Positions 1 through 5,960 are shown, counted from the stretch's first letter. The stretch is DNA of 7,729 nt from Elusimicrobiota bacterium (GCA_016205045.1 JACQJM010000222.1:1-7729); one strand, 5' to 3'. Numbers and translations: made by a program. The notes: a model not told the origin generated them from the sequence alone.

Positions 1-9
1 CTGCCCCTC

Positions 10-29
10 CCTGCCTGCCGGCAGGCAGG
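10..29. repeat. 20-bp perfect GC-rich palindrome (REP-like)
   Basis: CCTGCCTGCC is followed directly by its reverse complement GGCAGGCAGG. Its first 11 bases (CCTGCCTGCCG) recur exactly at 945-955, on the other side of the first gene, so this is probably one copy of a dispersed family. A strong hairpin could form in RNA, but there is no U-tract after it (the next bases are TCGGGCTTT), so I do not call it a terminator. The remaining stretch to 148 shows no gene and no promoter I would defend. It ends in a purine-rich run (about 117-146) that supplies the ribosome binding site of the first gene. Confidence 0.75.
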
Positions 30-148
30 TCGGGCTTTCATTAGATGCGGCCCTGCGAGAAGCTTTCCTCCGGGCAATCTCCAGCCACCCACCTTTCATG
101 AGATATTTCGATGGGCCGAAAGAGATAAGAGAGATAGATTAAGGAACT

Positions 149-922
149 GTGGAAACAAAAGAGTTGATCGTGGAGCGGAAGGGGGCCGTGGCGGTTTTGA
201 CACTCAATCGTCCCGAGGTGCTTAATGCTTTGAGCGACTCCTTGGTGGAGGCGGTGGTGTCGGAGATGGAACGGCTGGATAAGGAGGAAGGCGTTCGTGC
301 CGTGGTTTTGACGGGAGGAAGCAAGGTGTTTGCGGCGGGGGCCGACATCAAAGGCATGGCGGACGCAACCTCTCAAGAGATGCAGAAATCTGACCGATTA
401 GCCAAGTGGGAGAGGATGAGAAAAATTTCTAAGCCCATCGTGGCGGCTGTTTCTGGGTTTGCCCTGGGAGGTGGCTGTGAGATGGCGATGAGCTGCGATA
501 TGATCGTGGCCTCGGAGAATGCGGTGTTTGGACAGCCTGAGATTCTTATCGGTGTGATTCCGGGAGCGGGAGGGACCCAAAGGCTCACCCGCGCCATTGG
601 AAAATACCGCGCCATGGAATTTGTTCTCAGCGGCAGAAGATTTTCTGCCCAGCAGGCTTTGGAGTGGGGGCTGGTCAATCATGTGGTACCCAACGAGCTT
701 GTGGTGGAGGAAGCGGTGTCTTTGGCCGAGGAGATCGCTTCCCGTCCTCCCATCGCGGTGCGATTGGCCAAGGAAGCAGTCAATTGGGCCGTGGACGTTG
801 AATTGGGAGAGGGCCTGGTGAAAGAGCGGCAGCATTTTTATAAGCTTTTTGACACGGAAGACCAAAAAGAAGGAATGAAAGCTTTTTTGGAAAAACGAAA
901 ACCAGTCTTTAAAGGGAAATGA
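149..922 (+). CDS. paaF: Enoyl-CoA hydratase (crotonase family, PaaF-like)
   Basis: This cytoplasmic enzyme should add water across the 2,3 double bond of an enoyl-CoA; in a paa pathway that is the 2,3-dehydroadipyl-CoA hydratase step. The 257-residue protein is a full-length crotonase. It shows the N-terminal LTLNRPEVLNALS strand and helix (residues 17-29), the oxyanion-hole segment AAGADIKG (62-69) and GGGCEMA with Glu111. The motif GQPEILIGVIPGAGG follows with Glu131. Glu111 and Glu131 match the two catalytic glutamates of mammalian crotonase (Glu144/Glu164), so hydratase rather than isomerase activity is expected. The start is GTG: an in-frame TAA lies at 140-142, the family N-terminus fits here, and AAGGA lies just upstream, although the spacing is short. 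It is the first gene seen in the operon, separated from the isomerase gene by 93 bp that contain a repeat. The crotonase call is firm; the PaaF assignment rests on context, and a general fatty-acid hydratase is the alternative. Confidence 0.85.
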   Translation: METKELIVERKGAVAVLTLNRPEVLNALSDSLVEAVVSEMERLDKEEGVRAVVLTGGSKVFAAGADIKGMADATSQEMQKSDRLAKWERMRKISKPIVAAVSGFALGGGCEMAMSCDMIVASENAVFGQPEILIGVIPGAGGTQRLTRAIGKYRAMEFVLSGRRFSAQQALEWGLVNHVVPNELVVEEAVSLAEEIASRPPIAVRLAKEAVNWAVDVELGEGLVKERQHFYKLFDTEDQKEGMKAFLEKRKPVFKGK

Positions 923-943
923 TAAAAACAGGGGTTAGGGTTT

Positions 944-986
944 GCCTGCCTGCCGCCTGCCCGCCGGAGAGGAGGGGCGAGGCAGG
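944..986. repeat. GC-rich imperfect palindromic repeat related to the one at 10-29
   Basis: It starts with GCCTGCCTGCCG, sharing 11 identical bases with the palindrome at 10-20. It ends with GGGGCGAGGCAGG, so that CCTGCCT (945-951) pairs with AGGCAGG (980-986); the interior, with CCGCC and GGCGG-like blocks, is imperfect. It fills most of the gap between the hydratase and isomerase genes. G-rich tracts flank it (GGGGTTAGGG at 931-940; GGGGGGTTGGG at 985-995). It may be a diverged copy, or the first palindrome with an insertion between its arms. It may pause or protect the transcript between the two genes; that is inference. Confidence 0.65.
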
Positions 987-1015
987 GGGGTTGGGAGTTA
1001 GTTGAAGAATTTATT

Positions 1016-1810
1016 ATGACTACAACGATACAGAGCAATCCTTTGTTGGTTAAAAATGAAAATGGTGTTCTTTGGCTGACATTGAACCGGCCAGAGGCAT
1101 TAAATGCTTTCACTCGGCCGATGATGGAGGGTTTGACCCAGGCTTTTAAAGACGCCGCCAAGGATTCCTCCGTGCGCGTGGTGGTACTCATGGGATCGGG
1201 TCGGGCGTTTTGTGTGGGACAGGATTTAAAGGAGCACGTGGCGCTCAAGCCTTCCTTCCTCAAGGATTTGCGTGAGCGGTATAATCCCCTGATCGTGAGA
1301 ATACGAGAACTGGGAAAACCGGTGATCGCCGCGATCAATGGCACCGCAGCCGGGGCGGGTATGAGCCTGGCCTTGGCGTGTGATTTTAGGATCTGTGCGG
1401 AGTCTGCCAGTTTCCATACCGCCTTTGTGAAAATCGGGCTCGCCCCCGATTCGGGAAATCTTTTTTTTCTTCAGAGGTATGTAGGAGCAACCCGCGCCCT
1501 GGAGCTGGTGATGACGGGAAGGACATTATCTGCCAAAGAAGCGGAAACTTGGGGGCTTGTCAATCGCGTGGTGCCTGCGGATCAACTGGAGGCGGAAGCC
1601 TCCAAATTGGCGCGGTCCTTGGCTGAGGCGCCCGCCAAGGCAGTAGAGTTGATTAAAAGGATGTACAACACAAGTCTTTTTGCCAAGGATTTGCCCTCTC
1701 AACTGGACTGGGAGGCGCACCTCCAGGAAATCGCCGGTCGAACCAAAGATCATGCCGAGGGACTCCAGGCTTTCTTGGAGAAGCGGCCGCCTAAATTTGT
1801 GGGAGAATGA
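1016..1810 (+). CDS. paaG: 1,2-epoxyphenylacetyl-CoA isomerase-like enzyme (PaaG-like, crotonase family)
   Basis: PaaG converts the ring epoxide made by the PaaABCE oxygenase into a seven-membered oxepin-CoA, and also shifts double bonds later in the pathway. The 264-residue protein has the crotonase core: LTLNRPEALNAF (21-32), oxyanion segment FCVGQDLKEH (65-74) and GTAAGAGMSLALACD (109-123). The hydratase glutamate position is occupied by Ser117, as expected for an isomerase. The motif IGLAPDSG (140-147) supplies Asp145, equivalent to the PaaG catalytic aspartate in its LxPDSGG motif. Oddly, PDSG is followed by Asn-Leu instead of the usual Gly-Thr. The ATG start is preceded only by a weak GAAG. 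The stop overlaps the next ATG in an ATGA, implying translational coupling. Confidence is high for the crotonase fold and good for the PaaG subgroup, since an oxygenase gene follows two genes on. Confidence 0.82.
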   Translation: MTTTIQSNPLLVKNENGVLWLTLNRPEALNAFTRPMMEGLTQAFKDAAKDSSVRVVVLMGSGRAFCVGQDLKEHVALKPSFLKDLRERYNPLIVRIRELGKPVIAAINGTAAGAGMSLALACDFRICAESASFHTAFVKIGLAPDSGNLFFLQRYVGATRALELVMTGRTLSAKEAETWGLVNRVVPADQLEAEASKLARSLAEAPAKAVELIKRMYNTSLFAKDLPSQLDWEAHLQEIAGRTKDHAEGLQAFLEKRPPKFVGE

Positions 1811-2436
1811 AGCCCATGTTTTGCGTTCTTCTTATCAATGTCTTATTGGGAGCTTTGCTCATTATCCAGCGTCCCATCAGTGCCGCCGATGCCATAGAAG
1901 CGGCTCAGATCAATAAATTTTCAAAGTCTGTCATTCGGGACAAAGATCGTCTAGAGATTCACGCTTCATCAGGAAAGACGGTGGTTTTTCAAAACAAAAA
2001 AGGACGGGAACATCAAACTTATACATTCCTGGACTATGTGGAACCAATTGGATGTTTTTTGCTTGAGAGCTCTTTTGGGGAGTGGACGGATTGGACCTTG
2101 GTGCACAGCCGAACGGGAGAGAAATATAATATTACAGGCCTGCCTGTGGTATCCCCTAATAAGATGTGGTTTGTGACTTCTAATTGTGACAGGGCAGCAT
2201 CGGGCATGACTCCACATGGTGTGCAAGTTTGGAGGGTCAGGCCGAAAGGGCTCAAGTTGGCATGGACATTGAAGCCCAAGTGGTGTCCGGGACCAGCCCA
2301 TTGGGTAAACAACAAAGAGATTAAGTTGGAAGTTCTACCTTCGGCCCGGGACATTTACGAAGAAGTGGTCGAGGATAAGACGCCCCCACCGGTCGAGTTA
2401 AGATTTGGCAACGCTGGCTGGTATCTGAAGAAGTAA
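1807..2436 (+). CDS. Secreted protein of unknown function, coupled to the isomerase gene
   Basis: I do not recognise a named family. The 209 residues begin with a signal peptide: MK, a hydrophobic core through about residue 20 (FCVLLINVLLGALLII), and a likely signal peptidase cleavage after PISA (about residue 26). The mature part is short and beta-rich in character. A segment SPNKMWFVTSNCD (116-128), then HGVQVWRVRPKGLKLAWTLK (137-156) and WCPGPAHWVNNKEIKL (159-174), resembles blades of propeller-like periplasmic proteins of the 'SPDGKWFV...QIWRV...W...P.W' kind. Mature cysteines at 83, 127 and 160 could form disulfides. There is no lipobox. ATG overlaps the upstream TGA (ATGA), with GGAGA a couple of bases before; Met4 (1816) is an alternative start with better spacing. 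A periplasmic protein here is unusual for a paa operon. It may be a passenger or an envelope factor, and no function is assigned. Confidence 0.75.
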   Translation: MKPMFCVLLINVLLGALLIIQRPISAADAIEAAQINKFSKSVIRDKDRLEIHASSGKTVVFQNKKGREHQTYTFLDYVEPIGCFLLESSFGEWTDWTLVHSRTGEKYNITGLPVVSPNKMWFVTSNCDRAASGMTPHGVQVWRVRPKGLKLAWTLKPKWCPGPAHWVNNKEIKLEVLPSARDIYEEVVEDKTPPPVELRFGNAGWYLKK

Positions 2437-2473
2437 GTCGATGCATGATTTGTTGGTAAGAGTAGCTGCGAAT

Positions 2474-2480
2474 GAGGTGA
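2474..2480 (+). promoter_or_regulatory. Strong Shine-Dalgarno for the oxygenase gene
   Basis: GAGGTGA matches the 3' part of the consensus AGGAGGTGA and lies 4 nt before ATG 2485, about 7 nt counted from the GAGG core. It supports the start at 2485 over the in-frame Met3 at 2491. With the thiolase site, it is one of the two strongest ribosome binding sites in the window. Confidence 0.6.
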
Positions 2481-2484
2481 GGCA

Positions 2485-3261
2485 ATGGGGATGAAAAAGA
2501 TTGCATCCGTGGATGAAATGACTCCGGAGTACAAAGAAAATCTGGTCCATCTCATGATGATGCAGGCGGACTCGGAGTTGGCGGGGGCCTACGGCTATGT
2601 TCCTTGGATTGCAAAAGCTCCTTCTATCCAAGAAACCTTGACCGTGTCACAGATTGTGAAGGACGAAGTGCGGCACGCGCGGGTGATGTACAGGCTTTTG
2701 GAAGAGTTGGGAGTTCCTGTCCAAGAATATTTTGAGGCCCACGATTTCAACCTACGCGTGGACAAGGAAAGTATTGGGACCCAAAGGGTGGCGGATGATA
2801 AACGCGTCAATATATTTTACTATCCCATCCCCACCTGGTACGACTTCATCATGTTCAATTTCTGCATGGACCGCGGGGCGGGTCATCAGCTTGAAGATGC
2901 CAAGGATTGTTCTTATAAGCCTTGGTGCGATGTGATGGAGGGGATTTTTAAAGAAGAGGCCATGCACATGGCCCACGGGGATTTCTGGGTCAAGAAATTG
3001 GCGGAAGATCCTAAAACCAAAGCCCCCCTACAGGAAGCTCTGGACCGTTGGTATCCGCGCACCATGAATATTTTTGGACGTCCCAACTCGCCTAAAAATA
3101 AAGTTTACCGGCAGCTGGGTCTTAAGCGGCGCGACAACGATGAAGTCCGTCAGGCGTTTGCCAACGAAGTAAAGGCCAAGTGTCAAGAATTTGGTCTTCG
3201 TGCTCCCGAGTGGAAGCCGGTGGAGGCGCAGATGTCGGAAGAGCCATTTATTCCCGGGTAA
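2485..3261 (+). CDS. paaA: PaaA-like di-iron acyl-CoA oxygenase subunit (PaaA/PaaC family)
   Basis: PaaA is the catalytic ferritin-like subunit of the phenylacetyl-CoA 1,2-epoxidase, which inserts one oxygen atom from O2 into the aromatic ring. By eye the protein tracks E. coli PaaA along its length: TPEYKENLVHLMMMQADSE (13-31), the WIAKAPS segment (41-47), the YPIPTWYDF region (113-121), and NIFGRPNSPKN followed by DNDEVRQAF (195-225). A full set of six di-iron ligands is visible: Glu31, Glu61 and His64 (DEVRH), Asp129 (CMDRGAGH), Glu158 and His161 (KEEAMHMAHG). No signal peptide is present. At 258 residues it is some 50 shorter than E. coli PaaA (about 309), lacking the C-terminal tail. It is alone: no PaaB, PaaC or reductase PaaE lies in the window, although characterised PaaA works only in such a complex. 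The substrate could be another aryl- or acyl-CoA. The di-iron fold is near certain; the phenylacetyl-CoA substrate is an inference. Confidence 0.82.
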   Translation: MGMKKIASVDEMTPEYKENLVHLMMMQADSELAGAYGYVPWIAKAPSIQETLTVSQIVKDEVRHARVMYRLLEELGVPVQEYFEAHDFNLRVDKESIGTQRVADDKRVNIFYYPIPTWYDFIMFNFCMDRGAGHQLEDAKDCSYKPWCDVMEGIFKEEAMHMAHGDFWVKKLAEDPKTKAPLQEALDRWYPRTMNIFGRPNSPKNKVYRQLGLKRRDNDEVRQAFANEVKAKCQEFGLRAPEWKPVEAQMSEEPFIPG

Positions 3262-3269
3262 GGGCACGG

Positions 3270-3379
3270 GTTGATAAGTTTATAGGTTGATAGATGCTGA
3301 GCGAGGAGCAAAGCAGGTTGATAAGTTTTAAGAAGGTCCCGTTTATTTTATCAACTTATCATCTTATCAACTTATCAAC
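3270..3379. repeat. Octamer-based inverted repeat element (GTTGATAA / TTATCAAC)
   Basis: The left arm holds three tandem octamers: GTTGATAA (3270), GTTTATAG (3278) and GTTGATAG (3286). A further GTTGATAA lies at 3317 after a non-repeat spacer. The right arm is four tandem copies on the opposite strand: TTATCAAC (3348), TTATCATC (3356), TTATCAAC (3364) and TTATCAAC (3372). The arms can form nested stems: 11 bp (3270-3280 with 3369-3379) around 8 bp (3317-3324 with 3348-3355). The element fills nearly the whole 130-bp gap between the oxygenase and dehydrogenase genes, starting 8 bp after the oxygenase stop. It could be a small non-autonomous mobile element, a transcript-stabilising or attenuating hairpin, or a protein-binding array. 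No open frame or transposase is associated. Confidence 0.8.
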
Positions 3380-3387
3380 GGGTTTTT
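3338..3387 (+). terminator. Possible attenuator or weak terminator before the dehydrogenase gene
   Basis: CCCGTT (3338-3343) pairs with AACGGG (3377-3382), which is followed at once by TTTTT (3383-3387). The stem is only 6 bp with a 33-nt loop made of octamer repeats, so it is a poor intrinsic terminator by itself and competes with the larger octamer stem. It is reported because an internal hairpin plus U-run five bases before the dehydrogenase start codon could reduce readthrough. Confidence 0.2.
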
Positions 3388-3391
3388 AGGG

Positions 3392-4462
3392 ATGGAAATT
3401 AAGACCATCGGTATCGTAGGCTCGGGAACCATGGGTTCCGGCATCGCCCAGTTGGCTGCCCAGTGCGGCCTTGAAGTACGGCTCTGCGATGTGAGCGATA
3501 AATTGCTTACCGAGGCGGAGGCCCGCATTCTAAGAGGACTTGAAAAGATGGAGGTCCCCGCAGCCTTTAGTCTCATCCGCAAAACGACCCAGGTTTCTTC
3601 GTTGAAAGGGTGTGATTTTGTGGTGGAAGCGGTTTCCGAGGACATTGTGGTCAAGCAGGGTGTTTTTCGCCAACTGGACGCCTTGCTTCCGCCCCCCCTG
3701 GTGTTGGCCACGAACACATCTTCTCTCCCCATCAGAAAAGTTGCCTTCAGCACGGAGAATCCCAAGCGAATCATCGGTATGCATTTTTTTAATCCTGCTC
3801 CCCTGATGAAGTTAGTGGAAGTGATTCCCCATGCGGAAACCTCTGCGGACACCATTGAAACGGTTTTAAGTTTAGCGCGCGCCCTGGGCAAAACGCCTGT
3901 TCAGTGTAAGGACTCTCCCGGATTTATAGCCAATCGCTTGGCGCGCCCTTTTTATTTGCGGTCCATGCTTCTGGTTAGTCAGGGAAAAGCTACGGTGACT
4001 CGAGTGGATCAGGCGATCCGTGAGGGGGGATTTCGAATGGGACCTTTTGAGCTCATGGATCTTATCGGCCTGGACGTAAACCTGGCCATTACGCGAGTAT
4101 TGTTTCAGGGATTAGGAGAGAGGTTTAAGCCGGTGCCTCTTCAGGAAAAACTGGTGGAGATGGGGCACCTGGGACACAAGACATCGCGCGGATTCTATCT
4201 CTATGCGGGAGGCAGGTCCAATGGGGAGAACCCCATGCTCAGCGAACTTATCGCCGATAAATCTTCTCCTGCGGACATGGCCACCCTTCTGCGCCAAGTT
4301 CTTCAGGATATTTATGAAGAGGCCAACCGGATGGTGCAGGAAGGCGTGGCCCCCGCCAATGATATCGACACCGCGATGAAGCTGGGAATGAACTGGCCCC
4401 TAGGACCTTTTGAATGGCAAAAGCAAAATTTCAGGCCCGTCGTAAAAACAAAAACACCCTAG
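3392..4462 (+). CDS. paaH: 3-hydroxyacyl-CoA dehydrogenase (PaaH-like), short C-terminus
   Basis: It oxidises an (S)-3-hydroxyacyl-CoA to the 3-oxoacyl-CoA with NAD; in the paa route this is 3-hydroxyadipyl-CoA. The Rossmann domain opens with IGIVGSGTMGSGIA (6-19) carrying GxGxxG, followed by ATNTSSLPI (106-114). The catalytic His131 lies in GMHFFNPAPLMKLVEV, paired with Glu143. The first C-terminal 3HCDH domain begins at DSPGFIANRLARPF (174-187) and includes GGFRMGPFELMDLIGLDVN (212-230), typical of PaaH-type enzymes. A second 3HCDH repeat starts (DIYEEANRMVQEGVAPANDIDTAM) but ends right after GPFEW at residue 342, with a 14-residue unrelated tail. E. coli PaaH is about 475 residues; this one is 356. 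The helical segment after residue 50 also looks shorter than usual. AGGG abuts the ATG, so the ribosome site is poor. The last 49 nt overlap the next gene. The enzyme class is firm; PaaH is chosen by context. Confidence 0.87.
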   Translation: MEIKTIGIVGSGTMGSGIAQLAAQCGLEVRLCDVSDKLLTEAEARILRGLEKMEVPAAFSLIRKTTQVSSLKGCDFVVEAVSEDIVVKQGVFRQLDALLPPPLVLATNTSSLPIRKVAFSTENPKRIIGMHFFNPAPLMKLVEVIPHAETSADTIETVLSLARALGKTPVQCKDSPGFIANRLARPFYLRSMLLVSQGKATVTRVDQAIREGGFRMGPFELMDLIGLDVNLAITRVLFQGLGERFKPVPLQEKLVEMGHLGHKTSRGFYLYAGGRSNGENPMLSELIADKSSPADMATLLRQVLQDIYEEANRMVQEGVAPANDIDTAMKLGMNWPLGPFEWQKQNFRPVVKTKTP

Positions 4463-4647
4463 CCCCCAATCTTCTTGTATTTCTTCAGGGCCATCCGGAG
4501 GCTCTGGAGATTTTGGACAAGCATGGCATCAATTTTTGTGCGGGATGTTATCTTACTCTTTCCTCTCCCATCGATCGCGCGGCTGCCTATCACGCGGTCC
4601 CTAATATCCCCGGATTTCTCAAAGATTTAAAACGTTTCGCCAAATGA
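4414..4647 (+). CDS. Small CxxC protein, DUF1858/ScdA-N-like
   Basis: The 77-residue cytoplasmic protein has a basic N-terminal stretch (residues 2-14, rich in Lys/Arg) and then a compact domain: HPEALEILDKHGINFCAGC (27-45). This resembles DUF1858, the redox-disulfide domain found with hybrid cluster proteins, and also the DUF542 N-terminal domain of ScdA/RIC iron-centre repair proteins (GIDFCCGG in those). Cys42 and Cys45 form the CxxC. The end, PGFLKDLKRF, matches the terminal helix expected of the fold. ATG 4414 lies inside the dehydrogenase gene in a different frame, with AGGA about 8 nt upstream; its stop overlaps the next ATG (ATGA). Those overlaps and the domain match argue that it is real. 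Work on related families suggests redox or Fe-centre roles. A service role for the di-iron oxygenase is my inference. Confidence 0.7.
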   Translation: MAKAKFQARRKNKNTLAPNLLVFLQGHPEALEILDKHGINFCAGCYLTLSSPIDRAAAYHAVPNIPGFLKDLKRFAK

Positions 4648-5543
4648 GAAAAGATCAAGACGGGCGCTCTTTTTCTCCCTCTCCCCTAGCGGGAGAGGGT
4701 GGGGTGAGGGGTAGATTTTCAGCAATGGCAGCCGGTGTCTTGATCCTGGGATTTCTGACTCCAGGCGTATTGGCACAGGAGCGAGTTCCCTCAGCCTGGT
4801 TTCCCAGCGCGCAAGAGTTATTTGAGCCTTTGCGGGCGGATTTGACGGAGCCGCAATACGCTCTGCGCTACTCCATTCCGGTGGGGAAGCAAGGGTTGGG
4901 AGAGGTAAATATTGGGGATACATTCGGAGTATACCGTGCTGACCTGGGAGAGGGCTGGCGGCTTCAGTTTAATGCGGGAGGTGGTGTGGCCACGCGATTC
5001 GATCTCTCTCAAAAAACCAACGATCTTCAGATTGCGGATTTTACCGGCAACGTTCCCTTAGATCTGAAATACGGTCAGCAGTGGGGATTTCGGGTGATGT
5101 ACTGGCACACCAGCTCCCACCTGGGGGATGATTACATCAAGAGAACCAGTCCTCCTCTCGCCAAGAATGTAACCGACGAGTTTCGCTGGTACCTCAACTT
5201 CACTCCCACCACGCACTGGAGGTTCTATGCGGGAACGGGGTATGCTTTCAAGCTGCTTCCATTTGCGGCAGGAAATCGGTTCCAGACCGGCGCAGAGTGG
5301 ACCTCTCCTGTGATGGCTAAAAACTCGGTTCAGTATTTTGTTTGGTCCGATCTTCAGTCTCTTGAGAGGACCGATTGGAACGCATCCTTAAATACGCGGG
5401 CAGGGGTAAAACTGGGAGACCCGCACGGGAAGGGCTCTTTGTCTTTATTCTTGGAATTTTTCTCGGGGCATATCCCCTATTTGGGTTTTTCTCACCAAAA
5501 AGAGACCCATTGGGGAGTGGGATTTGTGTTTGATTTAGGGTAG
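4644..5543 (+). CDS. Outer-membrane beta-barrel protein, DUF1207 family
   Basis: The protein matches my recollection of DUF1207, a family of Gram-negative envelope proteins of unknown function. Landmarks are LFEPLRADLTEP (59-70), GDTFGVYR (91-98), WHTSSHLGDDYI (154-165) and repeated amphipathic aromatic-rich strands to the end (HWGVGFVFDLG). A signal peptide core MAAGVLILGFLTPGVLA (28-44) precedes a likely cleavage before QE (45-46), with no lipobox. The start is a choice. ATG 4644 overlaps the upstream stop (ATGA), implying coupling, and gives a 27-residue leader that includes a translated palindromic repeat (residues 9-24). ATG 4725 starts at the hydrophobic core, but lacks basic residues and has GAGGGG 13 nt upstream. 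I keep 4644. In this operon it may help an aromatic or fatty substrate cross the outer membrane, or be an unrelated passenger; neither is shown. Confidence 0.8.
   Translation: MRKDQDGRSFSPSPLAGEGGVRGRFSAMAAGVLILGFLTPGVLAQERVPSAWFPSAQELFEPLRADLTEPQYALRYSIPVGKQGLGEVNIGDTFGVYRADLGEGWRLQFNAGGGVATRFDLSQKTNDLQIADFTGNVPLDLKYGQQWGFRVMYWHTSSHLGDDYIKRTSPPLAKNVTDEFRWYLNFTPTTHWRFYAGTGYAFKLLPFAAGNRFQTGAEWTSPVMAKNSVQYFVWSDLQSLERTDWNASLNTRAGVKLGDPHGKGSLSLFLEFFSGHIPYLGFSHQKETHWGVGFVFDLG
4677..4711. repeat. Palindromic repeat inside the 5' end of the DUF1207 gene
   Basis: CCCTCTCCC (4677-4685) and GGGAGAGGG (4691-4699) form a perfect 9-bp stem with loop CTAGC, followed by TGGGGTGAGGGG. I recognise this as a dispersed repeat type common in many bacterial genomes, where it is often translated into peptides like SPLAGEGGVRG. 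Here that is literally residues 12-23 of the reading frame from 4644. It sits between the coupled start codon and the signal-peptide core, so it looks like an insertion into the variable n-region. Confidence 0.75.
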
Positions 5544-5554
5544 AGAATTGAATT

Positions 5555-5960
5555 ATGGATTTGTCTGGTTATAAAATAAAGCTTCCTATCCAGGTTCGGT
5601 TTCGGGATACGGATGCGATGGGTCATGTCAACAACGCGGTTTTCTTGAGCCTCCTGGAATTGGCTCGGGTGGAGTATTGGGCAACGGTGACCGGAAGCAG
5701 AGATTATACTTCCATGCAGTTCATATTGGTTCGAGTCGAAATCGATTTTCGCTCCCCCATTAAATTGGGAGATGACATTTGTGTGTATATACGCACTTCC
5801 AAAATGGGAAGATCCAGCTGGGAGTTTGATTATAAGATCATGGACCGCCATGGGGATCGTCTTGTGGCGGAAGCTAAGACGGTCCAGTGTTGTTTTGATT
5901 ACCAGCGAAACAAGGTCCAAAGAATGACGGATGAGTTTAGAAAAAAAATGGAGGAGTTCG

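Noticed and set aside
10..29. Intrinsic terminator of an upstream gene
   Set aside because: The perfect palindrome has no U-tract after it, and a related copy exists elsewhere in the window, so a dispersed repeat is the better call.
41..376. Minus-strand open frame of 111 codons over the start of the hydratase gene, and similar long antisense frames elsewhere (for example 3367-3891, 5492-6121)
   Set aside because: They lie opposite well-supported genes, show no recognisable domain, and are composed of residues typical of antisense reading.
931..995. G-quadruplex in the hydratase-isomerase gap
   Set aside because: G-runs are present, but loop lengths do not give a compact four-tract motif; it is better explained as repeat sequence.
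838..1344. Minus-strand open frame bridging the hydratase-isomerase gap
   Set aside because: It reads through both crotonase genes antisense and through the GC-rich repeat; no family features or ribosome site.
3270..3379. CRISPR array
   Set aside because: Repeats are only 8 bp, contiguous without unique spacers, and occur in both orientations; no cas gene is near.
4380..4470. Frameshift joining the dehydrogenase and the CxxC protein into one gene
   Set aside because: The downstream frame does not continue the 3HCDH domain. It encodes a separate domain with its own ATG and upstream AGGA.
5931..5960. Upstream ATG/GTG-type start for the thiolase, adding MSLEKKWRSS
   Set aside because: The strong GGAGGAG lies inside this stretch and points to ATG 5961, where the family N-terminus begins.
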